A stretch of DNA of 20,099 nt from an uncultured Acetatifactor sp. (GTDB lineage Bacteria > Bacillota > Clostridia > Lachnospirales > Lachnospiraceae). A program made the translations under genes and the position numbers. Where the stretch lies: the NCBI GenBank assembly GCA_934394815.1, contig CAKRRD010000049.1, positions 1 through 20,099 on the forward strand, read 5' to 3'. Shown one piece after another: positions 14,173 to 20,099 of this stretch (position 1 is its first letter; every line of letters begins with the position of its first letter). The notes under the pieces are model-generated. The model was not told the DNA's origin. It worked only from the letters and a program-made list of their open reading frames with translations, and ran no database searches.

Positions 14173-15792
14173 TCATGGATTCACCCCAGGATTTCTCCCT
14201 CCTGCAGAGACTCCACTGAGCATATTTCTCAGATGCTTATTTTTTTTGTATAGTTCTTCATAAGCCGCCCGATGTATCTCATCCGGTTTATAAATCTTAA
14301 AATCATGGATCCCCATATGAGCATAGGTTTCCTGAATGTTTGTGTAAATTCCGGCTGCCATTGCCGCAAACATTGCTGCTCCCAACGCCGGGCCCTCTGC
14401 AGTCTTTGCCACCAGAACCTCCCGCCGCAGTAAATTTGCATATTCCTGCATCAACAGGGGATTTTTCTCGGTAATGCCGCCTGTTGCCAATACACGTCCG
14501 ATTTTTACGCCCTGCCCGGAGAGACTTTCCAGAATAGTTCCGGTTCCGCAGGCGATTGCCTGTAATAATGCCAGATAAATGTCTTCTGTCCTCGTATCCA
14601 TTTCGAGGCCGGACATACATCCCCGTAACGTCAGATCACAGGGAGCATTCCTGCTGCCACTCCACCAGTCAACCGCCACAACTTTATTCGTCCATGGCCT
14701 TTCAATGCGCCCGGCAAGGACCTGATGGGGAGAAATTTTTCGTTCTTCCGCCTCTCTGTGTACCTGCCATCCCGCCATATGCTCTACAAACCACCCCAGC
14801 ATATTGCCGGTACTGCTCTGACCGGTATCAATACCACAGCTTCCGGTTACCATTCCATCCCGCGCTACACCACATACATCTTTTAACTCTTGTAGTTTTT
14901 CATCCTGTACCGTACACACATTGGATGTTCCGACAATCAATGCGACATCTCCCGGCGTGAAAGCTCCCATTGTTGCCAGAGATGTATGTCCGTCCAGCAT
15001 ACCGGTTGCTACCGGAATCTGCTCCGGCAGTCCCAGTTCTCTGCTCAATTCCGGTCGAAGCATCCCTGCCATTTCTCCCATTTTACAAATATCGCCCCGG
15101 AGAAAATGGCAGTATTCATTATAAAATCCGAGGCGAAGTCCATTCAGAAAAGTCCGCTCGGGAAAACCCAGATCTTCTGCCCATAAGCATTTATAACTCA
15201 GAGATCCAATGCTTCTTACCAATTGCCCCGTAAGCCGATAGGTAAGAAATTCACACAAATCCATTGCAAGATCTATTTTGGCGTAAATCTCCGGTGCCTC
15301 GTCCCGCACCTCCAGCAATTTCGGAAGCATCCATTCACAGGAAATGCTTCCTCCGGTTCTCCCTAAAAAAGGTTCCTGCAGATTTCTTGCCAGATTCAGT
15401 GCCTCGTCTGCTTTCTCCTGCGCCCGGTGATACTTCCACAGTTTCACTCTGGCATGAGCTGCTTCCGACCATCCATCCAGCTCTGACAGTGCCCGGCCAT
15501 CCTCTGCCAGTAATACCATTGTCAGAGAAGTGGCATCAACACAGATCCCCGCTACCGTTTTCCGATATTCTTCCGGTATTACGTTACGCAGTAACTCATA
15601 TAAAGCCATTTCATAATCCGTTGCACAGGGAAGATTTTCCGCACAATCAATCGCCGGTACCGGTGTACTGTTGTAGGGATATTCTTTCCGACAGGAATAT
15701 ATAATTTCGCCGTTCTCTGTATTTACCAGTACTGCCCTGGCAGACTGGGTTCCAAAATCCACGCCAATCACTGTCTTTGAAACTGTTTTCAT
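14173..15792 (-). CDS. FGGY-family carbohydrate kinase, ribulokinase-like
   Basis: A 539-residue kinase, near the usual length of AraB-type ribulokinases. The N-terminal phosphate-binding motif is GVDFGTQSARA (10-20). AAHARVKLWKYHRAQ resembles the AraB substrate region (HAxVKLWKHHAAQ). ALIVGTSNVCTVQD and ATGGITEKNPLLMQEYANLL are the second-domain ATP and sugar-lobe motifs. The expected reaction is phosphorylation of a ketose (ribulose or a related ketopentose/ketohexose) by ATP. The frame extends to 15837, but TAGGAGATC precedes the ATG at 15792, 20 bp after the dehydrogenase stop. The C-terminal tail after residue about 520 (SGVSAGGRNPGVNP) is glycine/proline-rich and looks non-conserved. 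It is last in the operon. The operon partner epimerase is AlsE/Rpe-like, so a ketose 5- or 6-phosphate is the likely hand-over; no araA or araD-like gene accompanies it. Confidence 0.9.
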   Translation of the reverse strand: MKTVSKTVIGVDFGTQSARAVLVNTENGEIIYSCRKEYPYNSTPVPAIDCAENLPCATDYEMALYELLRNVIPEEYRKTVAGICVDATSLTMVLLAEDGRALSELDGWSEAAHARVKLWKYHRAQEKADEALNLARNLQEPFLGRTGGSISCEWMLPKLLEVRDEAPEIYAKIDLAMDLCEFLTYRLTGQLVRSIGSLSYKCLWAEDLGFPERTFLNGLRLGFYNEYCHFLRGDICKMGEMAGMLRPELSRELGLPEQIPVATGMLDGHTSLATMGAFTPGDVALIVGTSNVCTVQDEKLQELKDVCGVARDGMVTGSCGIDTGQSSTGNMLGWFVEHMAGWQVHREAEERKISPHQVLAGRIERPWTNKVVAVDWWSGSRNAPCDLTLRGCMSGLEMDTRTEDIYLALLQAIACGTGTILESLSGQGVKIGRVLATGGITEKNPLLMQEYANLLRREVLVAKTAEGPALGAAMFAAMAAGIYTNIQETYAHMGIHDFKIYKPDEIHRAAYEELYKKNKHLRNMLSGVSAGGRNPGVNP

Positions 15793-15812
15793 ACACGATC
15801 TCCTATCGGGAT

Positions 15813-16892
15813 TTATTCCTTTGGCATACAGGTACACATGGTTTTTACTTCATGACGTTTGCCGTTATGGATCTCATCAATTACACCCGGAAGTTCATCC
15901 AGGGAATATCTTCCCGTAATAAGATCCTTTACCTGGAATCTTCCTTCATCCAGCATTTGTACAGTATATGCCCATTCATTCACGGGGAACGGCGCACGGC
16001 TGGAATTCCATACTCCGTGGATAGCCAGTTCCTTACGCAGCATCTGGCTGTGAATTGCCAGTGGAAGGGTAGCATCTCCGGAGGGATTGCCTAACAGAGA
16101 AATGGTTCCTTTTGCTCTGACACATTCCACACAGCTGCTTAATACAACACCGGCTCCGGTTCCTTCGATGGCTGCATCTGCCAGTTTTCCATGATTTCTG
16201 TTGCGAATCTCTTCCGGTACATTGCTTGTCCGGGAGTTGATGGCATCCAGTCCTTTTTCTATGGCAAATTCTACTTTATCCTGCGCAATATCCACCAATA
16301 AAGGTGTTGCCCCAAACAATTTTACCCAACGGGCTGCCATAATACCGATGGGACCGGCTCCAAAGATAACCACATATTGCCCCGCCTGTACATCTGCTCT
16401 GCGTACTGCATGCTGTGCAACACAAGCCGGTTCTGTCATGGCCAGTTCTTCCATGGATGCATTCTTCGCTACGATCAGCTGCCATTTGGACGGAAGCAGA
16501 CAATATTCTGCAAATCCACCGTCTCTTCTGGATCCCAGATAATCATAATGCTCACACATAGCATAGTTTCCTGTCACGCAGGGATCACATTTCCGACAGG
16601 GGATCAACGGATAAATTGCAGCTTTGGTTCCAATCAGTGCTTCATTCTCTTTAGATCCCGCTGCAACAACCTCTCCTGCGAACTCATGGCCTATAGTCAG
16701 CGGATAAATTCCGCTGCTGGTACCATGCTCATAGGTTCTCGGATAATCAGAACCACATACACCGCAGGCGCCCACTTTGATTAAAAGTTCTTCTCCCTCC
16801 GGCACAGGTACTTCCATTTCATCGCATCTGAGATCTCCGATGGCATGTAATCTGACAGCTTTCATTTTCTTAATATTTTTTGTCTCACTCAT
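15813..16892 (-). CDS. zinc-dependent alcohol/polyol dehydrogenase (MDR superfamily)
   Basis: A 359-residue medium-chain dehydrogenase. Catalytic zinc ligands C46 (GVCGSD) and H69/E70 (GHEFAG), structural zinc cysteines C99, C102, C105, C113 (CRKCDPCVTGNYAMC) and the NAD-binding VIFGAGPIGIMAARW are all present. YDYLGSRRDGGFAEY is close to the pattern of galactitol-1-phosphate and sorbitol dehydrogenases, so polyol-to-ketose oxidation is the best guess. AAAAGGAGAAG precedes the ATG. It lies between the esterase and the kinase with gaps of about 20 bp. Together with the kinase and epimerase it forms a polyol to ketose to ketose-phosphate to epimer sequence. Whether the substrate is phosphorylated cannot be told; a free ketose would fit the downstream kinase better. 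Confidence 0.9.
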   Translation of the reverse strand: MSETKNIKKMKAVRLHAIGDLRCDEMEVPVPEGEELLIKVGACGVCGSDYPRTYEHGTSSGIYPLTIGHEFAGEVVAAGSKENEALIGTKAAIYPLIPCRKCDPCVTGNYAMCEHYDYLGSRRDGGFAEYCLLPSKWQLIVAKNASMEELAMTEPACVAQHAVRRADVQAGQYVVIFGAGPIGIMAARWVKLFGATPLLVDIAQDKVEFAIEKGLDAINSRTSNVPEEIRNRNHGKLADAAIEGTGAGVVLSSCVECVRAKGTISLLGNPSGDATLPLAIHSQMLRKELAIHGVWNSSRAPFPVNEWAYTVQMLDEGRFQVKDLITGRYSLDELPGVIDEIHNGKRHEVKTMCTCMPKE

Positions 16893-16912
16893 GGTTCTTC
16901 TCCTTTTAGCTT

Positions 16913-17725
16913 TTATAAGTTATGCATCCATGCAATTGCCATTGTTATCCAGCATTCACACTCTCTTTGTATCCGCTCTCCCTGAGGATTATCCGTCAAC
17001 TCATTTGCCAGAGAAAGTCCATGACATCCCCTTTCAAAAAGATGGAATTCTACCGGTATATGATGTCTGCGAAGCTCTGTGGCAAATAGCAGCGAATTCT
17101 CCACCGGCACCACCGTGTCCTCATAGGTATGCCAAATAAAAGCACGCGGGACATATTCATTTACCTGTTTTTCCAAAGATGTCTTTTCCAACATTTCTTC
17201 TGTATATTGATCTCTCAACAAATTATTAAAAGAACCACGATGTGCAAATTCACCGGAAGTAATTACCGGATAAGAAAGAATCATTCCGTTGGGTTTTAAA
17301 ATGTCCTTTGATACCTGTAGTTTGTTACTTACAAAATCCTCATGCCAGAATACACCATAACTTGCCGCCAGATGTCCACCCGCAGAGCATCCTTCTACAA
17401 CAATCTTATCCGGATCTACATACCATTCCTTCGCATGTTTCCGAACGAGTTCTACACTTTTGGCAAGTTCCAGCAGCGCGGTAGGAAAAGTAGCCGGTTT
17501 CACAGAATACCACAAGACAGCTGCATGAAATCCTGCTGCCACAAATTGCAATGCAAGCATTTCTCCCTCCCGTTCCGAAGTAAACCAATAGCCTCCTCCC
17601 GGACACAAAATAATCAACGGGCGTGTCTCCGTTTTAATAGAATCAGAATGACTGATTAAGTAAGTATTCAGTCTTGCATATTCCTGCGAATTTTCATTCT
17701 TAATATCAAATGTTTCACAAATCAT
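16913..17725 (-). CDS. alpha/beta hydrolase, acetylesterase-like
   Basis: A 270-residue hydrolase without a signal peptide. The oxyanion motif is PGGGY (42-46), the nucleophile S114 sits in GCSAGG, D203 in HTYEDTVVP and H235 in RGCHG. This set matches xylan/carbohydrate acetylesterase-like BD-FAE and prolyl-oligopeptidase-like esterases that remove acyl groups from imported oligosaccharides. The ribosome site GGAGGAATAAAG overlaps the end of the epimerase gene, so translation is coupled. Cytoplasmic location fits the importer-based pathway: a sugar enters acylated and is deacylated inside. The true acyl group and sugar are not known. Confidence 0.85.
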   Translation of the reverse strand: MICETFDIKNENSQEYARLNTYLISHSDSIKTETRPLIILCPGGGYWFTSEREGEMLALQFVAAGFHAAVLWYSVKPATFPTALLELAKSVELVRKHAKEWYVDPDKIVVEGCSAGGHLAASYGVFWHEDFVSNKLQVSKDILKPNGMILSYPVITSGEFAHRGSFNNLLRDQYTEEMLEKTSLEKQVNEYVPRAFIWHTYEDTVVPVENSLLFATELRRHHIPVEFHLFERGCHGLSLANELTDNPQGERIQRECECWITMAIAWMHNL

Positions 17726-17729
17726 ATCT

Positions 17730-18419
17730 TTATTCCTCCATACTTTTTTTAAATTTTGCTATATTTTCCTCGATAGATCCATTTTTCCCAAAAATACTGG
17801 AAGTGCCACATACAAAAGTTCTTGCACCCGCGTGGTACATTTTAGGTGCATTTTCAAAACTTACATTTCCATCCACTTCTATAAACACGTCTTCGTGTCC
17901 GGTTTTATCCAGCAGTTCTCTCAGACGGGTTATTTTCCCCAGCGTCTGCGGAACCAACTTCTGGCCGGCGAAACCGGGATTGACCGTCATCAGCAATACG
18001 CCGGATACATCATCCAGCACATCCTCCAACATGCAGAGTGGAGTAGCAGGATTCAGTGCAACCATGGGATGTGCCCCATAATCCGCAATCTTTGCCAGTG
18101 TTCTCTGCAAATGTCTTGTGCTTTCTGCGTGAACAGACACATATTCACCGGGCTGAATATCAAACCAATCCAGTTTTTCTTCGGGATTTTCGACCATCAT
18201 ATGAATATCCAGGGGAATATCCGTTACCTCTCTTAAATGTTTGATACTCTCTGTTCCGAGCATCAGATTCGGAACAAATTTTCCATCCATTACATCAGCA
18301 TGGATCATTGCAATTCCATTTTCCTTTAATTGTCGGAAAATGTTCTTCGTATCCTGCCATTCCGATATACACATGATAGACGGTGCAATCATTATTTTTT
18401 CTTCCATTTTATCCTGCAT
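17730..18419 (-). CDS. ribulose-phosphate 3-epimerase family protein, AlsE-like
   Basis: A 229-residue TIM barrel. Family catalytic residues are present: H40 and D42 in IHADVMDGKFVPN, H73 in DIHMMVEN and D183 in EVDGN. TVNPGFAGQKLVP and FVCGTSSIF are closer to AlsE (allulose-6-phosphate 3-epimerase; GFAGQ, GTSGLF) than to housekeeping Rpe (NPGFGGQ, GSAVF). The likely reaction is 3-epimerisation of a ketose phosphate. The start at 18419 follows AAGGAAC; the frame reaches back to 18458 without a better ribosome site. It is first in the minus-strand operon with the esterase, dehydrogenase and kinase, downstream of promoter 18567-18594. The pathway position after the kinase is inferred. Confidence 0.85.
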   Translation of the reverse strand: MQDKMEEKIMIAPSIMCISEWQDTKNIFRQLKENGIAMIHADVMDGKFVPNLMLGTESIKHLREVTDIPLDIHMMVENPEEKLDWFDIQPGEYVSVHAESTRHLQRTLAKIADYGAHPMVALNPATPLCMLEDVLDDVSGVLLMTVNPGFAGQKLVPQTLGKITRLRELLDKTGHEDVFIEVDGNVSFENAPKMYHAGARTFVCGTSSIFGKNGSIEENIAKFKKSMEE

Positions 18420-18508
18420 TTCTTTGTTCCTTTTCCTTTCGTTTTTCAAAATGAACAATTTCGCTCATAAATATGTATTGAATTTTCCGTTGGTATACCA
18501 TATAGTAT

Positions 18509-18570
18509 TACTAAGATACAGATCCTTTATATAGCTTATTTTTCGAAGTTCTGTATCTTTACCCTTAGTA
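18509..18570. repeat. inverted repeat 1 in the divergent control region
   Basis: AAGATACAGA (18513-18522) and TCTGTATCTT (18550-18559) are a perfect 10-bp inverted repeat, extended by TACTA/TTAGTA on the outside past a short bulge. It starts at the predicted start of the minus-strand transcript, so it could be an operator pair or a 5' leader hairpin. A separate perfect palindrome TGGTATACCA lies at 18491-18500. Confidence 0.65.
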
Positions 18571-18594
18571 TATCTTTCTCCTCTGTGAATGCAA
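18567..18594 (-). promoter_or_regulatory. promoter of the epimerase-esterase-dehydrogenase-kinase operon
   Basis: Minus strand TTGCAT (18589-18594), 16-bp spacer, TATACT (18567-18572). The leader is about 140 bases and contains inverted repeat 1, the palindrome TGGTATACCA and a half-copy of the ATATGT operator (18471-18481). The -35 lies in one arm of inverted repeat 2. Confidence 0.55.
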
Positions 18595-18622
18595 CCGATG
18601 GCGGCTATCTTGCATGACAGAG
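18581..18622. repeat. inverted repeat 2 carrying both divergent -35 boxes
   Basis: CTCTGT-GA-ATGCAA (18581-18594) is mirrored by TTGCAT-G-ACAGAG (18610-18622). Twelve pairs match, with a small bulge. Each arm contains a TTGCAT -35 box, one reading left and one reading right, so a single regulator on this repeat would control both promoters. Confidence 0.65.
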
Positions 18623-18639
18623 CATAATTCATACATATT
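18610..18639 (+). promoter_or_regulatory. putative promoter of the DeoR gene
   Basis: TTGCAT (18610-18615) followed by weak -10 candidates, CATATT (18634-18639, 18-bp spacer) or TACATA (18632-18637, 16-bp spacer). The call rests mainly on the symmetry with the minus-strand promoter. Confidence 0.35.
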
Positions 18640-18666
18640 CAATCATTTTCGATCAGGAGTAAACAT

Positions 18667-19365
18667 ATGTTAGAAGTAGAACGATTTGAAAAAATAATGG
18701 AATATTTAAGAGAAAAAAAGACGGCACCGGTAAGTGTTCTTGCAAAACGCTTATTCGTTAGTGAGGCAACCATGCGCAGAGATCTCTCAGAGTTAGAGCG
18801 AAGAGGACTGATAAAACGTCTTCATGGCGGTGCCATTCTTTTAGATGGTGCCAATCAGGAGCTGCCTCTATACCTGCGGGAGCGTCAGAATACGGATGCC
18901 AAAAGAATCATCAGTGAAAAAGCCTCCCACCATATCGTGGAAGGCCAGACAATTTTTCTCGATGCTTCTTCGACCGCGCAATATCTGATTCGGTATTTTG
19001 AAAATTTTCAGAATCTGACCATTATCACAAATGGTTTGAAAACAGCTCAGGAATTAAATTCCCTGAGCCATAGAATTTACTGCACCGGAGGACTGCTTCT
19101 TCACAATTCCTCGGCTTATGTAGGAGACTTTGCCGCTGATTTTGTGCGGAATTTTAATGCTGATATTATGTTTTTCTCAAGTCGCGGGGTATCGGAAAAC
19201 GGTCAGATTACGGATGCATCCCGAGAAGAGACTTATATTCGTCAGGTCATGCTGCAACAAAGCCGCAAACATATTTTTCTATGTGATCATAATAAAATCG
19301 GTCAGGTCTATTGCTACAACTTATGTAATGTATCACAGCTGGATGATTATATTACCGACCTGTAA
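18667..19365 (+). CDS. DeoR-family transcription regulator
   Basis: A 232-residue regulator and the only clear plus-strand gene. Residues about 20-58 are the helix-turn-helix (VSVLAKRLFVSEATMRRDLS, then ERRGLIKRLHGGA). The sugar-phosphate sensor domain follows with EGQTIFLDASST and ITNGLKTAQELN. GATCAGGAGT lies eight bases ahead of the ATG. It is divergent from the epimerase operon, the classic arrangement for a DeoR repressor relieved by a phosphorylated pathway intermediate. The C-terminus stops at DDYITDL, roughly 15-20 residues short of typical family members, right next to the trmL scar, so a slight truncation by rearrangement is possible. Confidence 0.9.
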   Translation: MLEVERFEKIMEYLREKKTAPVSVLAKRLFVSEATMRRDLSELERRGLIKRLHGGAILLDGANQELPLYLRERQNTDAKRIISEKASHHIVEGQTIFLDASSTAQYLIRYFENFQNLTIITNGLKTAQELNSLSHRIYCTGGLLLHNSSAYVGDFAADFVRNFNADIMFFSSRGVSENGQITDASREETYIRQVMLQQSRKHIFLCDHNKIGQVYCYNLCNVSQLDDYITDL

Positions 19366-19378
19366 CCATTCCGAATAG

Positions 19379-19535
19379 TTACTCTTTCCAATGTAATCTG
19401 TGCAGTTCTCCATCCCTCTGCATGCTCTCGAATCCCTGCTGTCTGAGCGCCTCATATAATACGATGGCTACGGAGTTGGACAGATTCAGGCTGGTGCCGG
19501 TAGCCACACAGGTTCTTCTGATATTCCGTGAAAAA
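19379..19535 (-). pseudogene. trmL: 3' fragment of trmL (tRNA 2'-O-methyltransferase)
   Basis: Minus-strand reading from about 19535 to the TAA at 19379-19381 gives ...TGTSLNLSNSVAIVLYEALR followed by QQGFESMQRDGELHRLHWKE. The SLNLSNSVAIVLYEALRQQGF block is the C-terminal signature of SpoU/TrmL, which methylates the wobble nucleotide of some leucine tRNAs. Only about 50 of roughly 160 residues are present: the N-terminal part and the start codon are missing, and the sequence runs into the fic remnant. It is a scar and not a functional gene; an intact copy presumably exists elsewhere. Confidence 0.8.
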
Positions 19536-19545
19536 ATTATAGTTT

Positions 19546-19922
19546 TTAATCCTTATATTCTAGTCCAAAATAATCCATGTATATCTTAAATCTATCCTGC
19601 ACAGTCAGACAGGTATCCATAAGATATCCCTGTTCGTTCTTCCATTCCTTCAGACCTCGATAGTAGATTTTGTTTTGAAAGATTATATCTTCTTGATAAA
19701 TTCCGCATTTCTCCGGGTACATCAGCAGGCTTTGCTATTGCGCTTCCTCCGACTTCATTTTCAAAACGTTTATACTCACCAACAGTAAACCTCGTTTTTC
19801 TACTATCTGAAGTTCCCGACTTCAAAGTATAATGTAACTGCTTAACAAACGCTTCGCTCGGGGGATAGTTTACCAACTCTGTTATTTGATTAATGCATCG
19901 GTAATATATTTCGGTTTCGTAT
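19546..19922 (-). pseudogene. fic remnant lacking the catalytic core, frameshifted
   Basis: From about 19922 the minus strand reads VYETEIYYRCINQITELVNY, PPSEAFVKQLHYTLKSGTSD and on to NEVGGSAIAKPADVPGEMRN, the middle of a Fic protein. The reading then shifts frame, and the true Fic C-terminus continues in another frame as NKIYYRGLKEWKNEQGYLMD and TCLTVQDRFKIYMDYFGLEY, stopping at 19546-19548. Between these blocks the region with the HPFxxGNGR active-site loop is absent, and the N-terminal regulatory part is also gone. A 94-codon open frame (19592-19876) survives but cannot encode an active enzyme. Bases 19865-19904 match 1-40 at 35 of 40 positions, tying this copy to the left-edge fic gene. 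Confidence 0.85.
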
Positions 19923-19960
19923 ACGGGGTTCTTTAGTTTTCAAAAACTATTGCATCTTTC

Positions 19961-19996
19961 AAAAAAAGAAAGCACTCCTGAAATGAAGCGCTTTCT
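19961..19996 (-). terminator. Rho-independent terminator of the gene entering from the right
   Basis: AGAAAGC (19967-19973) and GCTTTCT (19990-19996) pair perfectly, with partial extension inside; the minus strand then runs into a T-tract (A-run at 19961-19967 on the plus strand). It is 14 bp after the stop codon of the gene at 20010-20099. Confidence 0.75.
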
Positions 19997-20009
19997 CGTT
20001 TTAAATATA

Positions 20010-20099
20010 CTATTTCTGACTTAAATCTCCCGCAGCGCGAACTTTAACACGACAAGTATTACCCGGATAGTATGCAAGCGGTACATCCTCTACATCTAT
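20010..20099 (-). CDS. C-terminal end of an unidentified protein (cut by window edge)
   Basis: The last 29 codons before the TAG at 20010-20012 read ...VEDVPLAYYPGNTCRVKVRA and end AGDLSQK. The continuous frame, the terminator directly after it and the same strand as the neighbours support a real gene end. I do not recognise the family from this short stretch. Confidence 0.6.
   Translation of the reverse strand: MDVEDVPLAYYPGNTCRVKVRAAGDLSQK

Noticed and set aside
15264..15704. 146-codon plus-strand open frame opposite the kinase gene
   Set aside because: Antisense to a well-supported FGGY kinase; proline/serine-rich shadow composition and no ribosome site.
18491..18500. TGGTATACCA as a HutC-type operator
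   Set aside because: The palindrome is perfect but lacks the GT-N-TA-N-AC spacing typical for HutC proteins; kept only as an unassigned palindrome.
19967..19996. CcpA-type catabolite site suggested by TGAAGCGCTTTC
   Set aside because: It is one base short of the usual cre spacing and is explained by the arm of a terminator directly after a stop codon.

Overview
The window looks like chromosomal DNA of a Gram-positive, anaerobic, gut-type Clostridium relative, most likely Lachnospiraceae. This rests on strong AGGAGG-type ribosome sites, consensus sigma-A promoters, a lipobox solute-binding protein with a CUT1 transporter that lacks its own ATPase, a BspA-type leucine-rich-repeat protein, and a GGGACGGT hairpin of a kind common in Clostridia. 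This assignment is inferred; there is no rRNA gene.

Almost everything is on the minus strand, so transcription runs from high to low coordinates. The core (about 4.9-19.4 kb) is a carbohydrate-use locus. A divergent control region at 18420-18666 separates a plus-strand DeoR regulator from a minus-strand operon: an AlsE/Rpe-type ketose-phosphate epimerase, an alpha/beta hydrolase (esterase), a zinc polyol/alcohol dehydrogenase and a ribulokinase-type FGGY kinase, ending at a terminator near 14.1 kb. A second promoter near 14.0 kb drives a xylose-isomerase-like TIM-barrel protein, with an MgtC-family membrane protein after it. A third promoter near 12.1 kb drives a FAD-dependent oxidoreductase, a sugar-binding lipoprotein, two permeases and a second paralogous FAD oxidoreductase. 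The promoters near 14.0 and 12.1 kb share an identical 18-bp sequence that contains the -35 box and an ATATGT-N4-ACATAT palindrome, which suggests one regulator for both.

The genes suggest this scheme: import of a modified sugar or polyol, deacylation by the esterase, redox changes by the FAD and zinc enzymes, isomerisation, phosphorylation of a ketose, and epimerisation to a central-metabolism ketose phosphate. There is no glycoside hydrolase, so the two FAD oxidoreductases (each with a C-terminal beta-sandwich-like module) and the TIM-barrel enzyme are candidates for non-hydrolytic chemistry. The substrate cannot be read from sequence.

Left of this (2.5-4.9 kb) is a GntR/HutC regulator co-transcribed with an unusual fusion of BspA-type leucine-rich repeats to a ComEC-like metallo-beta-lactamase. 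Further left are a DUF4143 AAA ATPase with three 33-bp-phased repeats over its promoter, a gamma-carbonic anhydrase-like protein, and the 5' part of a Fic protein. Both margins carry rearrangement scars: a 66-bp remnant of a second gamma-carbonic anhydrase gene (2501-2566), and on the right a trmL 3' fragment next to a fic copy that has lost its catalytic core. The fic remnant matches the left-edge fic gene in the same orientation, so related fic sequence lies at both ends of the locus.
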